Positions 1-7,028 of a stretch of DNA of 22,182 bases are shown here, piece after piece. The position numbers were made by a program, and so were the translations under genes. Every line of letters starts with the position of its first letter. Position 1 is the first letter of the stretch. The notes below the pieces were generated by a model that was not told the DNA's origin, did no database searches, and saw only the letters and a program-made list of their open reading frames with translations. Source of the stretch: Chloroflexota bacterium (GTDB lineage: Bacteria > Chloroflexota > Anaerolineae > Aggregatilineales > Phototrophicaceae); contig JAPOYU010000095.1 of the NCBI GenBank assembly GCA_026706395.1, positions 26,788-48,969 of the forward strand, read 5' to 3'.

Positions 1-791
1 TAGCGCTCGGCGAAGAGATAGGCGCAGTCATCCCCTAGCATACGCGTGAACATCTCCATCGCGGCCGCTACTTCGTCGGATTCGAAAATGTATTCGCCCG
101 CTTCACTATCGAAGATCGCGCCACCGTGAGCCGCCACGAAGCTCTCGAAATGCGAGGTGCCGGTATCAAGCGGGTATCCTTGGTAGTCTTCGCTGGCGCC
201 GGCGGCACAGGCGATCTCTTCGAATTCGGCCAATGTCTCCGGCACGCGCCGCTCGAAGCCCAAAGCCTCGACGATATCGAGGTTGGTATAGAAGACGTTC
301 AGCGAGTTTTGATTCGCCCAGGCGACGCGCATGCCGTAGAAGGGCGCGAAGTCGAGTTGATTCACATCCAGAAGATTGAAGTTGAGATTGGCTTGTTCTT
401 CAGCCGGGATGCCCCAAGCCGGGCTGTTGAGCAGCAAATTGATATCGACAACCACGCCCTCGTTCGCCCAGCCGGCGACCGCGTTGGCGTAGCCCGCGAC
501 CAGGTTCGGCAGTTCGCCGGACAGAATCGCGGTGTTCATCAGGTCTTCGATAGTGCCGTAATGCCCCTGATGATGCGCTTCGACCGTGATCCCATATTCG
601 TTGTTGGCGTTAAAGTCTTCGATCAGCGCTGTCATCGTGTTGGCTTGCGAACTGTCGTCGGAGTATTGATGCCAATAGACAACCGTCTGCCCACTGGGAT
701 CAATGCCTTCGTAATCGGTATCGCCCTGCGCCCCCGCCAAGCCCAAGCCGGGCAACAGCAGCAGTACGGCGATAAATGCAATCTTCCTCAT
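1..791 (-). CDS. ABC transporter extracellular solute-binding protein, family 1 (partial, 3' end outside window)
   Basis: This is the sugar-capture subunit of a carbohydrate ABC importer, acting outside the membrane. Reading the minus strand from ATG at 791 gives 263 codons with no stop before the window edge. Residues 1-22 form a signal peptide: positive MRK, a Leu-rich core, then an Ala-Gly-Ala cleavage region, with no lipobox Cys. The mature part contains VVYWHQYSD near residue 37, the usual first strand of UgpB/MalE-type proteins, followed by a region on filling gaps with extended sugar-binding folds. A strong ribosome site (GGAGGA, complement of 801-806) lies 9 nt upstream of ATG. It follows the two permease genes on the same strand after a 150-nt gap with its own promoter-like sequence; more often this gene comes first. 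The substrate cannot be read from sequence; a mono- or oligosaccharide is inferred. Confidence 0.88.
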   Translation of the reverse strand, partial: MRKIAFIAVLLLLPGLGLAGAQGDTDYEGIDPSGQTVVYWHQYSDDSSQANTMTALIEDFNANNEYGITVEAHHQGHYGTIEDLMNTAILSGELPNLVAGYANAVAGWANEGVVVDINLLLNSPAWGIPAEEQANLNFNLLDVNQLDFAPFYGMRVAWANQNSLNVFYTNLDIVEALGFERRVPETLAEFEEIACAAGASEDYQGYPLDTGTSHFESFVAAHGGAIFDSEAGEYIFESDEVAAAMEMFTRMLGDDCAYLFAER

Positions 792-852
792 GGTCTATAC
801 TCCTCCATAACTTGAAAGTCGATCTTCAGACGGATTTATGACGGTACCTGTA

Positions 853-861
853 ATTGTATCA
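853..861 (-). promoter_or_regulatory. Putative extended -10 promoter of the solute-binding protein gene
   Basis: The minus strand reads TGATACAAT, an extended -10 (TGN plus TACAAT), 61 nt upstream of the start codon at 791. No good -35 lies at 17 nt. TTGACG occurs at 881-886 but 22 nt from the hexamer. This would let the binding protein be made in excess over the permeases, as is common for such systems. Confidence 0.45.
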
Positions 862-890
862 GATGAATACGGCAATGTAGCGTCAAGTCC

Positions 891-916
891 GTTAAGCTCT
901 CAGAGGCGGCCTTAAC
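891..916. repeat. Inverted repeat between permease and solute-binding protein genes
   Basis: GTTAAG at 891-896 pairs perfectly with CTTAAC at 911-916, and a smaller CTCT-C-AGAG repeat (897-905) sits inside. There is no T-run after it on the minus strand, so it is not a classical terminator. Its place just upstream of the putative promoter at 853-861 suggests a regulator site or an mRNA processing hairpin; both are inference. Confidence 0.35.
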
Positions 917-941
917 ATTCAGGCACTGTACGCCGACGATA

Positions 942-1919
942 TTAACTCTTGATTCCAGTCTGCGCGATGCCCTCGGTGAATTGCTTCTGCGCGATGAAGT
1001 AGAGAACAAGAATCGGAATGACGGTGATCACAGAAGCCGCCATCTGCAAGTTGAGGTCGCCCGGGGTATCGGCCGTGACAAAGTTGGACAAGCCCACGGC
1101 AATGGGCCGCCAGTTGTCATTGATCGTCACCAGCAGAGGCCACATCAGCGCGTTCCAGGAGCCGATGAAACCCAGCGTGACGATGGTCATGATCGGCGCC
1201 TTGGACAGTGGCAGCACGACGCTGATGAGAAAGCGCGGATGCCCGGCGCCGTCGATCCGCGCCGCCTCCCAAAGATCTACCGGTATTTGCAAGAAGAATT
1301 GGCGCAGCAAGAAGATGTTAAATACGGAGGCGAAGAAGGGAATGGTGAGGGCGGGCCAATTGTTGAACCAGGCGCCGGCCGGGCCGAACAGGCTCTCGCT
1401 TAAGCGTCCCAGCCAGATCACGGTCAGCAGATGCGGGATCAGCATGACGATGCCGGGGATCATCATCGTCGACAGGAATAAGGCGAAGATGAAGTTTCGG
1501 CCGATGAACTTCATCCGCGCGAAGGCGTATGCGGCCGGGATGCAGACCAGCAAGGAGCCGACCACTGTGATCAGCGTGATACGCACACTGTTCCAGATGT
1601 AGCCTGAGATGCCAAAGGACTGCAAAACACCGCTGGAGGGATCGGTGGCCAACTCAATATCCAGGAAGTTGGCGCGTCTCAAGGCGGTGGCGTAATTCTC
1701 CCAGAGCAGTTTTTCCGGCAGCAGGCGCGTCAGATTAACTTCGCTGAGCGTCATGAATGAAGCGCTGATCATCCAGAGGAAGGGGCCGACCGCGATCAAC
1801 ACGCCGGCGAAGAGCAGGGCATAGATGCCGAGCCGACGCAGATCCAGGGGCTTGGAAGGCCCTTCAGTCGGCGCTTTGCCCTCGGCTGGCGGCGCCATTC
1901 CGGCGGCATCGCTAGCCAT
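942..1919 (-). CDS. Carbohydrate ABC transporter permease, MalG/UgpE type
   Basis: Inner-membrane permease subunit of a sugar importer, 325 aa. A cytoplasmic Pro/Ala-rich N-terminus of about 28 residues precedes the first membrane segment (31-53, GIYALLFAGV onward). Five further hydrophobic segments follow. The EAA loop that docks on the ATPase is clear at 217-226 (LWEAARIDGAG), followed by a PLSKAPI segment. Length is slightly above the usual 270-300 aa because of the N-terminal tail. ATG at 1919 overlaps the end of the upstream permease gene by 8 nt, so translation is probably coupled. No ATPase (MsmX/UgpC type) gene is in view; these importers often use a shared ATPase encoded elsewhere. 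Confidence 0.92.
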   Translation of the reverse strand: MASDAAGMAPPAEGKAPTEGPSKPLDLRRLGIYALLFAGVLIAVGPFLWMISASFMTLSEVNLTRLLPEKLLWENYATALRRANFLDIELATDPSSGVLQSFGISGYIWNSVRITLITVVGSLLVCIPAAYAFARMKFIGRNFIFALFLSTMMIPGIVMLIPHLLTVIWLGRLSESLFGPAGAWFNNWPALTIPFFASVFNIFLLRQFFLQIPVDLWEAARIDGAGHPRFLISVVLPLSKAPIMTIVTLGFIGSWNALMWPLLVTINDNWRPIAVGLSNFVTADTPGDLNLQMAASVITVIPILVLYFIAQKQFTEGIAQTGIKS

Positions 1920-3567
1920 AAAACACCCGCCGGCCCATGATCCGGTTTTGGAATAGTGTCATCAGAAGAATCAGCGCGAACAGGACAAAAGCCATCGATG
2001 AGGCGTAGCCGTAGCGATTGCTGTTCTGCAGCTCGTCAAAGATGTAAACGCTGGCGGTATTGACCTTGCTGCCAACGGCGCCCGTGCGCAGAATCCAGAT
2101 CTGCGTGAAGGCCTGGAAGGTGCCGATGATCGCCACGAGCGAGAGAAAGAAGATGGTCGGCGAGAGCAAGGGCAGGGTGATATGGCGGAAGATGCGCCAA
2201 CCGCCCGCGCCGTCGATGCGCGCCGCTTCGTAGAGCTCTCCCGGGATATTGCCCAGGCCGGCCAGGAAAATCACCGCGTCATAACCGATATAGGTCCAGG
2301 TCGAGTAGATCATGATGACGACCAGCGCCAGAGCCGGTCCCGCCAGGAAATCCGGCAAGCCCAGCAGACCGCCCAGCGAGGTCCGCTCTAGGATCCAGCG
2401 CTGCGGTTCGATGCCGACCAGGGCCAGCATCCGATTTGCCGGCGCGGTCTGGCCGGCGTCAAATATGACGCGGAAGACGATCGAAGTGGCGACGAAAGGC
2501 GTGATGTAGGGGATGAAGTAGACCATGCGGAAAAAGGACCGAAAGCGAATCGGCTGGAAGAGCAGATAGGCGAGCAGCAGCCCAATCGCAAGTTGCACCG
2601 GGACGGTCCCGCTGGCGTACATCACGGTGACCCAGAAGCCTTGCAGCAGGTCATCATCGCCGGCTGTAAGCGCCGCGGGTGCCTCGGCCATCAGCAGGTA
2701 TCCGCCGACGGCCAGCGAGACTCCACTGAGGACAAAGAGCGCAAAGCGCCGGTTGTCCAGCGCTTTGATGCCCCGCTGAAATATCTTGTACGCGGCTGCG
2801 ATCAAGGCGATGCCGGCGCTGATGAAAACCAGCTGCGACCAGATCGGCAGCGATTCGCCCGCCTCCCGCGCCTCATTGATTGCCAGTTCGGTCTCCTGAA
2901 TGGTCAGCCGCAGCAGGAAGATTGACGCCAGCAGCAGCGCAGCGACTACTGCGCTCAGGACGATGATCTCTCCGCTGGCATCGGAACGGAAACGCCACAA
3001 GACGACCGAGACCGTGACGATCGCGGCGAGTACGCCGACGACCATTATATTGCCCGCCTCGTAAACGCCGGGACTAACGAAACTCTCGCCGAATTTCTCC
3101 ATGAACAGCGCCAGCGATGTGTTGCGGCCACGAACCTGCCGCGGTATCAGCATGATTACGGGCACGAGTTTGAAGAACCAGTCGATGGCGAGCAGCAGGA
3201 CATAGCCGCTGACCAGGCCGGCGAGCAGCGCGGCCGCCTGTCCTTCCAGCCCGGTCTGGCGCAGCCGGCGGAGCAGGCGTCGGCCGAGCGAAACCGCCGC
3301 AGCGAAACCCATTAGCGCCAGCCAGAAAAAGAGAATGTAGCCCAGGTTGCCCAGGGATTTTTCGTAATTGGCCAAGCCCACATATTCATCGGGGAATCGG
3401 CGCCAGCGATGCAAGCTGACGAAGAAAGCGAAAGCTACCGGGAACAAGCCAAATAGCAGGATCAAACAACCGGCCGGCGCCAGGAAAATATAAGCCGTCA
3501 AGTTCTCGATGAATATTCTGCCGCGCCGCGTATTCAGCATATAATTTGCCGCGATAAGACGGTCCAT
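1912..3567 (-). CDS. Carbohydrate ABC transporter permease, MalF type, with large polytopic insertion
   Basis: Permease partner of the MalG-type protein, 551 aa from the chosen start, against about 290-320 aa for most family members. The first membrane segment is at about 22-52. The usual 'vGLaNY' sequence is at 63-69. The typical periplasmic start of the permease core (LLQGFWVTVMYASG) appears only at about 307-320. Between them lie roughly 235 extra residues with about six hydrophobic segments (near 76-95, 112-141, 171-192, 200-220, 243-263, 274-294). The core has a normal EAA loop at 446-454 (YEAARIDGAG). An in-frame ATG exists at 3675, but ATG 3567 is preferred because a good promoter (TATAAT at 3602-3607) lies between them. 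ATG 3540 is a further option. No strong ribosome site precedes any of these. Confidence 0.85.
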   Translation of the reverse strand: MDRLIAANYMLNTRRGRIFIENLTAYIFLAPAGCLILLFGLFPVAFAFFVSLHRWRRFPDEYVGLANYEKSLGNLGYILFFWLALMGFAAAVSLGRRLLRRLRQTGLEGQAAALLAGLVSGYVLLLAIDWFFKLVPVIMLIPRQVRGRNTSLALFMEKFGESFVSPGVYEAGNIMVVGVLAAIVTVSVVLWRFRSDASGEIIVLSAVVAALLLASIFLLRLTIQETELAINEAREAGESLPIWSQLVFISAGIALIAAAYKIFQRGIKALDNRRFALFVLSGVSLAVGGYLLMAEAPAALTAGDDDLLQGFWVTVMYASGTVPVQLAIGLLLAYLLFQPIRFRSFFRMVYFIPYITPFVATSIVFRVIFDAGQTAPANRMLALVGIEPQRWILERTSLGGLLGLPDFLAGPALALVVIMIYSTWTYIGYDAVIFLAGLGNIPGELYEAARIDGAGGWRIFRHITLPLLSPTIFFLSLVAIIGTFQAFTQIWILRTGAVGSKVNTASVYIFDELQNSNRYGYASSMAFVLFALILLMTLFQNRIMGRRVFYG

Positions 3568-3601
3568 CGGCTTGGACTTGCGATTAAAACGCACACACCC
3601 A

Positions 3602-3630
3602 ATTATAATCGGCTGCCTGGGCAAAACCAA
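3602..3630 (-). promoter_or_regulatory. Promoter of the sugar-importer operon
   Basis: On the minus strand TTGGTT (complement of 3625-3630) is followed after 17 nt by a perfect TATAAT (complement of 3602-3607). Transcription would begin near 3595, giving a leader of about 28 nt to ATG 3567. This arrangement supports the shorter permease start. Confidence 0.55.
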
Positions 3631-3690
3631 ACACGCACCGTCACCAGGGCGGCCGCACTTGCTCGCTCTACACATTGCCGCAACTATTCA

Positions 3691-3699
3691 TGCTACAAT
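3691..3699 (+). promoter_or_regulatory. Putative extended -10 promoter of the sugar-kinase gene
   Basis: TGCTACAAT is an extended -10 (TGN plus TACAAT) 36 nt upstream of ATG 3736. No clear -35 is present at 17 nt. The preceding ACATTGCCG (3672-3680) and TATTCAT (3685-3691) also occur, in the same order, upstream of the solute-binding protein gene. Confidence 0.45.
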
Positions 3700-3735
3700 G
3701 AAATTGCTGAGAGAAAGGCCAAAGGATCGCGCCCG

Positions 3736-4659
3736 ATGCCGCGAATTTATGTCATAGGAGCATTGGTCTACGACATCGTTTTTGACGTGCCGGATTGGGT
3801 CGAGCCTAACCGTGCTGTTCATGCGACCGAGGTGACCGTTTCACCCGGCGGCAAAGCCTTGAATCAAGCGGTGGCGGCCTGCCTGCTCGGCGCTGATGAT
3901 GTGCGCCTAGTCGGTTGCGTCGGCGATGATCCTTTCGGCGCGGAACTGTTGCAGGCTGCGGCGCGCTTTGGCGTCAATACGGACTGCGTCCGGCGGCATC
4001 CGACCGCCAGAACCAGCCTCGCCGGCATCGTCGTCAAGGACAATCTGCCCGGCTTCATCGGCGCGCCCGATGCCAGCCGCCACGTCGATCGCCGCCAGGT
4101 AGAGGAGGCGCTGGTGGACCTGTGCCCGGGTGATATCCTGCTGGTCAATTTTGAAGTGAGTCAGCCGGTGGTGCGTTTCGCGCTTGAGCTGGGGCGGGGC
4201 AAGGGCGCAGTCAATGTGCTCAACCCGGCGCCGTTTTTCACGCGTGACAACTTTGTTTTTGAGTATATGTGCCTGGTTGATGTTCTCATTCCCAATAGGC
4301 TTGAGGCGCAACTCATCCTGGATACTGACGGGGAGGACATTGATACCCTGGCGGCCGGTCTACGGTCGTTGGGGATTAAACAAGTAGTTCTGACACTTGG
4401 GGAAGCCGGCAGCGTCCTGTATGAGGATGGAAGACGAATTTCGCAAAAGGCATACTTGCTCGACGCCGTGGATACGACTGCCGCGAGCGATGCCTTCGTC
4501 GGCGCATATTGCCATGGCTTGGCGCAAGGCTGGTCGCCCAAACGCAGGCTGGAATTCGCCTCGGCGACGGCCGGCCTCGCCTGTACCAAGCGCGGGACTA
4601 TGTCTTCCTTGCCGAGCCTGAGCCAGGTTCAGGCTCTGCTGAGGGCTGAAGCATGCTGA
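3736..4659 (+). CDS. PfkB/ribokinase-family sugar kinase
   Basis: ATP-dependent kinase of 307 aa, expected to phosphorylate a sugar or nucleoside in the cytoplasm. Ribokinase landmarks appear in order: SPGGKALNQA at 36-45 (first PfkB signature), LNPAP at 162-166, PNRLEA at 186-191, VLTLGEAG at 218-225, and the second signature DTTAASDAF at 246-254 with catalytic Asp252 kept. The anion-hole triplet before that Asp is Ala-Ala-Ser instead of the common Gly-Ala-Gly or the Ala-Ala-Gly of ribokinases, which is unusual. AAAGGA at 3721-3726 lies 9 nt before the start. The gene is divergent from the sugar importer, so a role in using the imported substrate is a reasonable inference. The exact sugar is not known. 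Confidence 0.88.
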   Translation: MPRIYVIGALVYDIVFDVPDWVEPNRAVHATEVTVSPGGKALNQAVAACLLGADDVRLVGCVGDDPFGAELLQAAARFGVNTDCVRRHPTARTSLAGIVVKDNLPGFIGAPDASRHVDRRQVEEALVDLCPGDILLVNFEVSQPVVRFALELGRGKGAVNVLNPAPFFTRDNFVFEYMCLVDVLIPNRLEAQLILDTDGEDIDTLAAGLRSLGIKQVVLTLGEAGSVLYEDGRRISQKAYLLDAVDTTAASDAFVGAYCHGLAQGWSPKRRLEFASATAGLACTKRGTMSSLPSLSQVQALLRAEAC

Positions 4660-4720
4660 CGGTTGGCCTTGCTCAAATTGCGTAACCCGTATCGCGCTAC
4701 TGTGTTAATGGAATTACAGC

Positions 4721-5335
4721 ATGAAAAACATCTTTGCCCGCCGCGGCAGCATTGAAGATCTCGATGACAGCGCTTTGGTCGCGCTGGCGAAGGAGGACCG
4801 GGGGGCCTTCGGTGAATTGTATTCGCGCTATCTGAAGAAGATTTACAGTTATGTCTATCATCGAACGGGCAATACACATGACGCGGAAGACTTGACGGCG
4901 AAGGTTTTTATGCGCGCCTACTCACATATCGGCAATTACGAGGATCGTGGTTTGCCATTCCAGGCCTGGCTCTACAGAATCGCGCATAATATCGTCGCCA
5001 ATTGGCATCGCGATCAAGGGCGGCGCAAGATCATCGCTCTCGATGATTATGTTGCCCACTCGCTGAAGTCAGAAGCGCCGGACAGCCAGGCGGAAGAATC
5101 CGAGGAACGGGCGCAATTGATGCAGGCCGTGCGGCGGCTGCCGGAAGATCGACAGCAGTTGCTTCTGCTCAAGTTTATCGAGGGGATGTCCAATGCCGAG
5201 ATCGGCGCGATCATGGGGCGGACGGAAGGGGCGATCAAGTCGCTCTATCATCGTACTTTGCTCGCCCTGCGTGATGATTTGCAGCAAATGTCTGAGCCGG
5301 CGCCGGAGCGCCGTCTAGGTGGAACCGAGGTGTGA
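4721..5335 (+). CDS. ECF-type sigma-70 family RNA polymerase sigma factor
   Basis: Alternative sigma factor of 204 aa. Region 2 spans about 30-103: helix FGELYSRYLKKIYSYVY, then DAEDLT at 54-59, the -10-binding part with FQAWLYRIAHN at 80-90, and basic RDQGRRK. Region 4 spans about 138-186: LPEDRQQLLLLKFIEGMS, then the helix-turn-helix NAEIGAIMGRTEGAIKSL. Regions 1 and 3 are missing, as expected for the ECF group. GGAA at 4710-4713 is 7 nt before ATG. A small one-TM protein follows directly and probably controls its activity. The gap to the kinase gene is 61 nt, so co-transcription with that gene is possible but not shown. Confidence 0.93.
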   Translation: MKNIFARRGSIEDLDDSALVALAKEDRGAFGELYSRYLKKIYSYVYHRTGNTHDAEDLTAKVFMRAYSHIGNYEDRGLPFQAWLYRIAHNIVANWHRDQGRRKIIALDDYVAHSLKSEAPDSQAEESEERAQLMQAVRRLPEDRQQLLLLKFIEGMSNAEIGAIMGRTEGAIKSLYHRTLLALRDDLQQMSEPAPERRLGGTEV

Positions 5336-5342
5336 GTGGAGC

Positions 5343-5726
5343 ATGTCTTCTCAAGCTGATATAAAGGCGAAGGGCGCGCTGGATGCCCTGACTGCGGGCT
5401 TACAAGCCGGTGAAGACGTCGACGACCTGATTGCTCATTCAGGGGCGACAGCGGCCGAGGCAGAGGGACTCGTCGAGATCATTCAGGCTCTTCACAATGC
5501 AATCACGCCGGTTGAGCCAGGCCGCGAATTCTCCGAAAGACTTCGCGATGAATTGCTCGGCGAGCATCCGGGCATGGTCAAGCGTGTGCGCCAGATGCCG
5601 GCGCGGGTTCATGTCGCTGCTGCGCTCGCGGTCATCGCCGGTTGCCTTCTATTTGTGATACGCCGCATATTTGGCTCGGGCGCGCCGCAGGAGATCCAGG
5701 AAGAAGCGGTCGCGACTCCGCTGTAA
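5343..5726 (+). CDS. Small single-pass membrane protein, putative anti-sigma partner
   Basis: A 127-aa protein of unassigned family. The start at 5343 is 7 nt after the sigma-factor stop codon; an in-frame ATG at 5319 would overlap the sigma gene and has no better ribosome site. The N-terminal ~85 residues are acidic and helical (ALDALTAGLQAGEDVDDLI). One membrane segment lies at about 92-111 (VHVAAALAVIAGCLLFVIRR), followed by a ~15-residue acidic tail. The N-in orientation would put the ~85-residue domain in the cytoplasm next to the sigma factor. No His-x3-Cys-x2-Cys motif of zinc anti-sigma proteins is present. The anti-sigma role is inferred from gene order and topology only. Confidence 0.7.
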   Translation: MSSQADIKAKGALDALTAGLQAGEDVDDLIAHSGATAAEAEGLVEIIQALHNAITPVEPGREFSERLRDELLGEHPGMVKRVRQMPARVHVAAALAVIAGCLLFVIRRIFGSGAPQEIQEEAVATPL

Positions 5727-5783
5727 ATGCAAGCCAAGCTGCCGGCACAATAGAATCTGATGCTTTGCGGCTCTTTGCCGGCT

Positions 5784-5812
5784 TTGTTGGCGGAGGAGAG
5801 CGCTGCTATACT
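5784..5812 (+). promoter_or_regulatory. Promoter upstream of the winged-helix (AlkZ-like) gene
   Basis: TTGTTG (5784-5789) and TATACT (5807-5812) are 17 nt apart, and TGC directly before the hexamer makes an extended -10. The predicted start is about 27 nt upstream of ATG 5846. Confidence 0.45.
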
Positions 5813-5845
5813 CGGCTGCGGATTCTAACGAGGCTGGAAAGAGCC

Positions 5846-6946
5846 ATGGCGGCAACAGTTCTTTCACTTCGGCAGCTCAATTGTACATTGCTGGCGCGGC
5901 AGCTTCTGTTGGAGCGCAGCACTCTTGACAGTTTATCCGCTATTGAAGAGTTGGTCGCCCTGCAATCCCAGATCCCCAACCCGCCTTACATCGGGCTTTG
6001 GACGCGGCTGCGGCGCTTTGAGAAGAAGGACCTGACATCGCTGCTGCAATCGCGTCAAGTGGCGCGCGCGCCTTGGCTGCGGTCGACGCTGCATCTGGTC
6101 AGCGCGGCGGACCATCAGCGCTTTCAGGCGGTGATTCAACCGGCGCTGGCGCGGGGCTTGCGGTCCTTCTTCGGCGCTCGCGCCAAAGGCTTGGACATCG
6201 ACCGACTCATCGAAATCGCCAAACCCTATCTCGAAGCGGAGAAGCCCGCCATCGGCGCTCTGCGCGACAAGCTGGCTGAACATGAGCCAGAGCATGACAA
6301 ACAGGCGATGGCATACGCCGTGCGCAGCTACTTGCCGCTGGTGCAGATCCCGCCGAGCGGCGTCTGGGGCGTGGGCACGCGCGCGACCTATACAACAGCG
6401 GAGAACTGGCTTGGTCCGCCGGAACCCGCTGACCTCAGTTTGCTGTTTCGCCGCTACCTCGCCGCTTTCGGACCGGCGAACGTGATGGACTTCCAAACCT
6501 GGACTGGTATGACCAGCCTGAAGGCACAGTTGGCCCCGGTTCTGAAGGATCTGGTGACTTATCGTGACGCAGATGGCAAGACGCTCTACGACCTGCCCGA
6601 CCTGCCGATCATCGCCGAGGAGAGGCCGGCGCCGATACGTTTCCTGCCGGAATACGACAATATCCTCATCGCGCATAAAGACCGCCGCCGCATCTTGCCG
6701 GAAGCGCACAGGAAAAAGGTCTTCGTCTCCGCGGGCCGTGTGCTGGGCTCCGTTCTTATCAATGGCTATACCGGCGCGATCTGGAAAGTTCAGCGAGACA
6801 AGTCGAAGGCGCGATTGCAGGTATCGCTCTTCGAGGCGGTATCAGATGACTTGCTGTCTGCAATCGCGAGCGAAGGCATGACGCTGCTCCGCTTCATTGA
6901 AGACGATGCGCCGGACTATGACGTGGACTTCGACATGCACCCGTGA
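5846..6946 (+). CDS. Winged-helix DNA-binding (HTH_42, AlkZ/YcaQ-like) protein, putative DNA glycosylase
   Basis: A 366-aa protein of the HTH_42 family, some members of which (AlkZ, YcaQ) remove alkylated or cross-linked bases from DNA. It shows LVALQSQIPNPPYIGLW at about 36-52, with the Gln-x-Gln pair (Q40, Q42) at the place of the AlkZ catalytic motif; YcaQ-type members have Gln-x-Asp there. LRSTLHLVSAAD at about 78-89 is another family landmark, and the C-terminus has FLPEYDNILIAHKDR. ATG 5846 is chosen because GGAAAGAG sits 2 nt upstream and a promoter lies before it; the open frame extends further upstream without family similarity. The glycosylase activity is inferred; the substrate lesion is unknown. 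It may form a transcription unit with the downstream histidine genes (82-nt gap). Confidence 0.8.
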   Translation: MAATVLSLRQLNCTLLARQLLLERSTLDSLSAIEELVALQSQIPNPPYIGLWTRLRRFEKKDLTSLLQSRQVARAPWLRSTLHLVSAADHQRFQAVIQPALARGLRSFFGARAKGLDIDRLIEIAKPYLEAEKPAIGALRDKLAEHEPEHDKQAMAYAVRSYLPLVQIPPSGVWGVGTRATYTTAENWLGPPEPADLSLLFRRYLAAFGPANVMDFQTWTGMTSLKAQLAPVLKDLVTYRDADGKTLYDLPDLPIIAEERPAPIRFLPEYDNILIAHKDRRRILPEAHRKKVFVSAGRVLGSVLINGYTGAIWKVQRDKSKARLQVSLFEAVSDDLLSAIASEGMTLLRFIEDDAPDYDVDFDMHP

Positions 6947-7028
6947 CGCGCTGGACTATGCCATTAGGCGAATCAGTGGTAGGCTGGACGGCGTCAGAAC
7001 GTTGAGACGCAAGCGGAGCAGCCGGCAC

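Noticed and set aside
126..815. Plus-strand frame of about 229 codons at the left edge.
   Set aside because: The minus strand encodes a solute-binding protein with a signal peptide and a strong ribosome site over the same bases.
3568..3675. A 36-residue N-terminal extension of the MalF-type permease (ATG at 3675).
   Set aside because: It would run through the predicted promoter of the same gene and adds a Cys/Arg/Pro stretch unlike permease N-termini.
4614..4636. Perfect 8-bp inverted repeat (GAGCCTGA / TCAGGCTC) with a 7-nt loop at the end of the kinase gene.
   Set aside because: It lies inside the coding region and no T-run follows, so I do not call it a terminator; it may be chance in GC-rich coding DNA.
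5336..5342. Frameshifted or fused sigma and anti-sigma gene.
   Set aside because: The sigma gene ends at a normal position after region 4 and the next gene has its own start 7 nt later; both products look complete.
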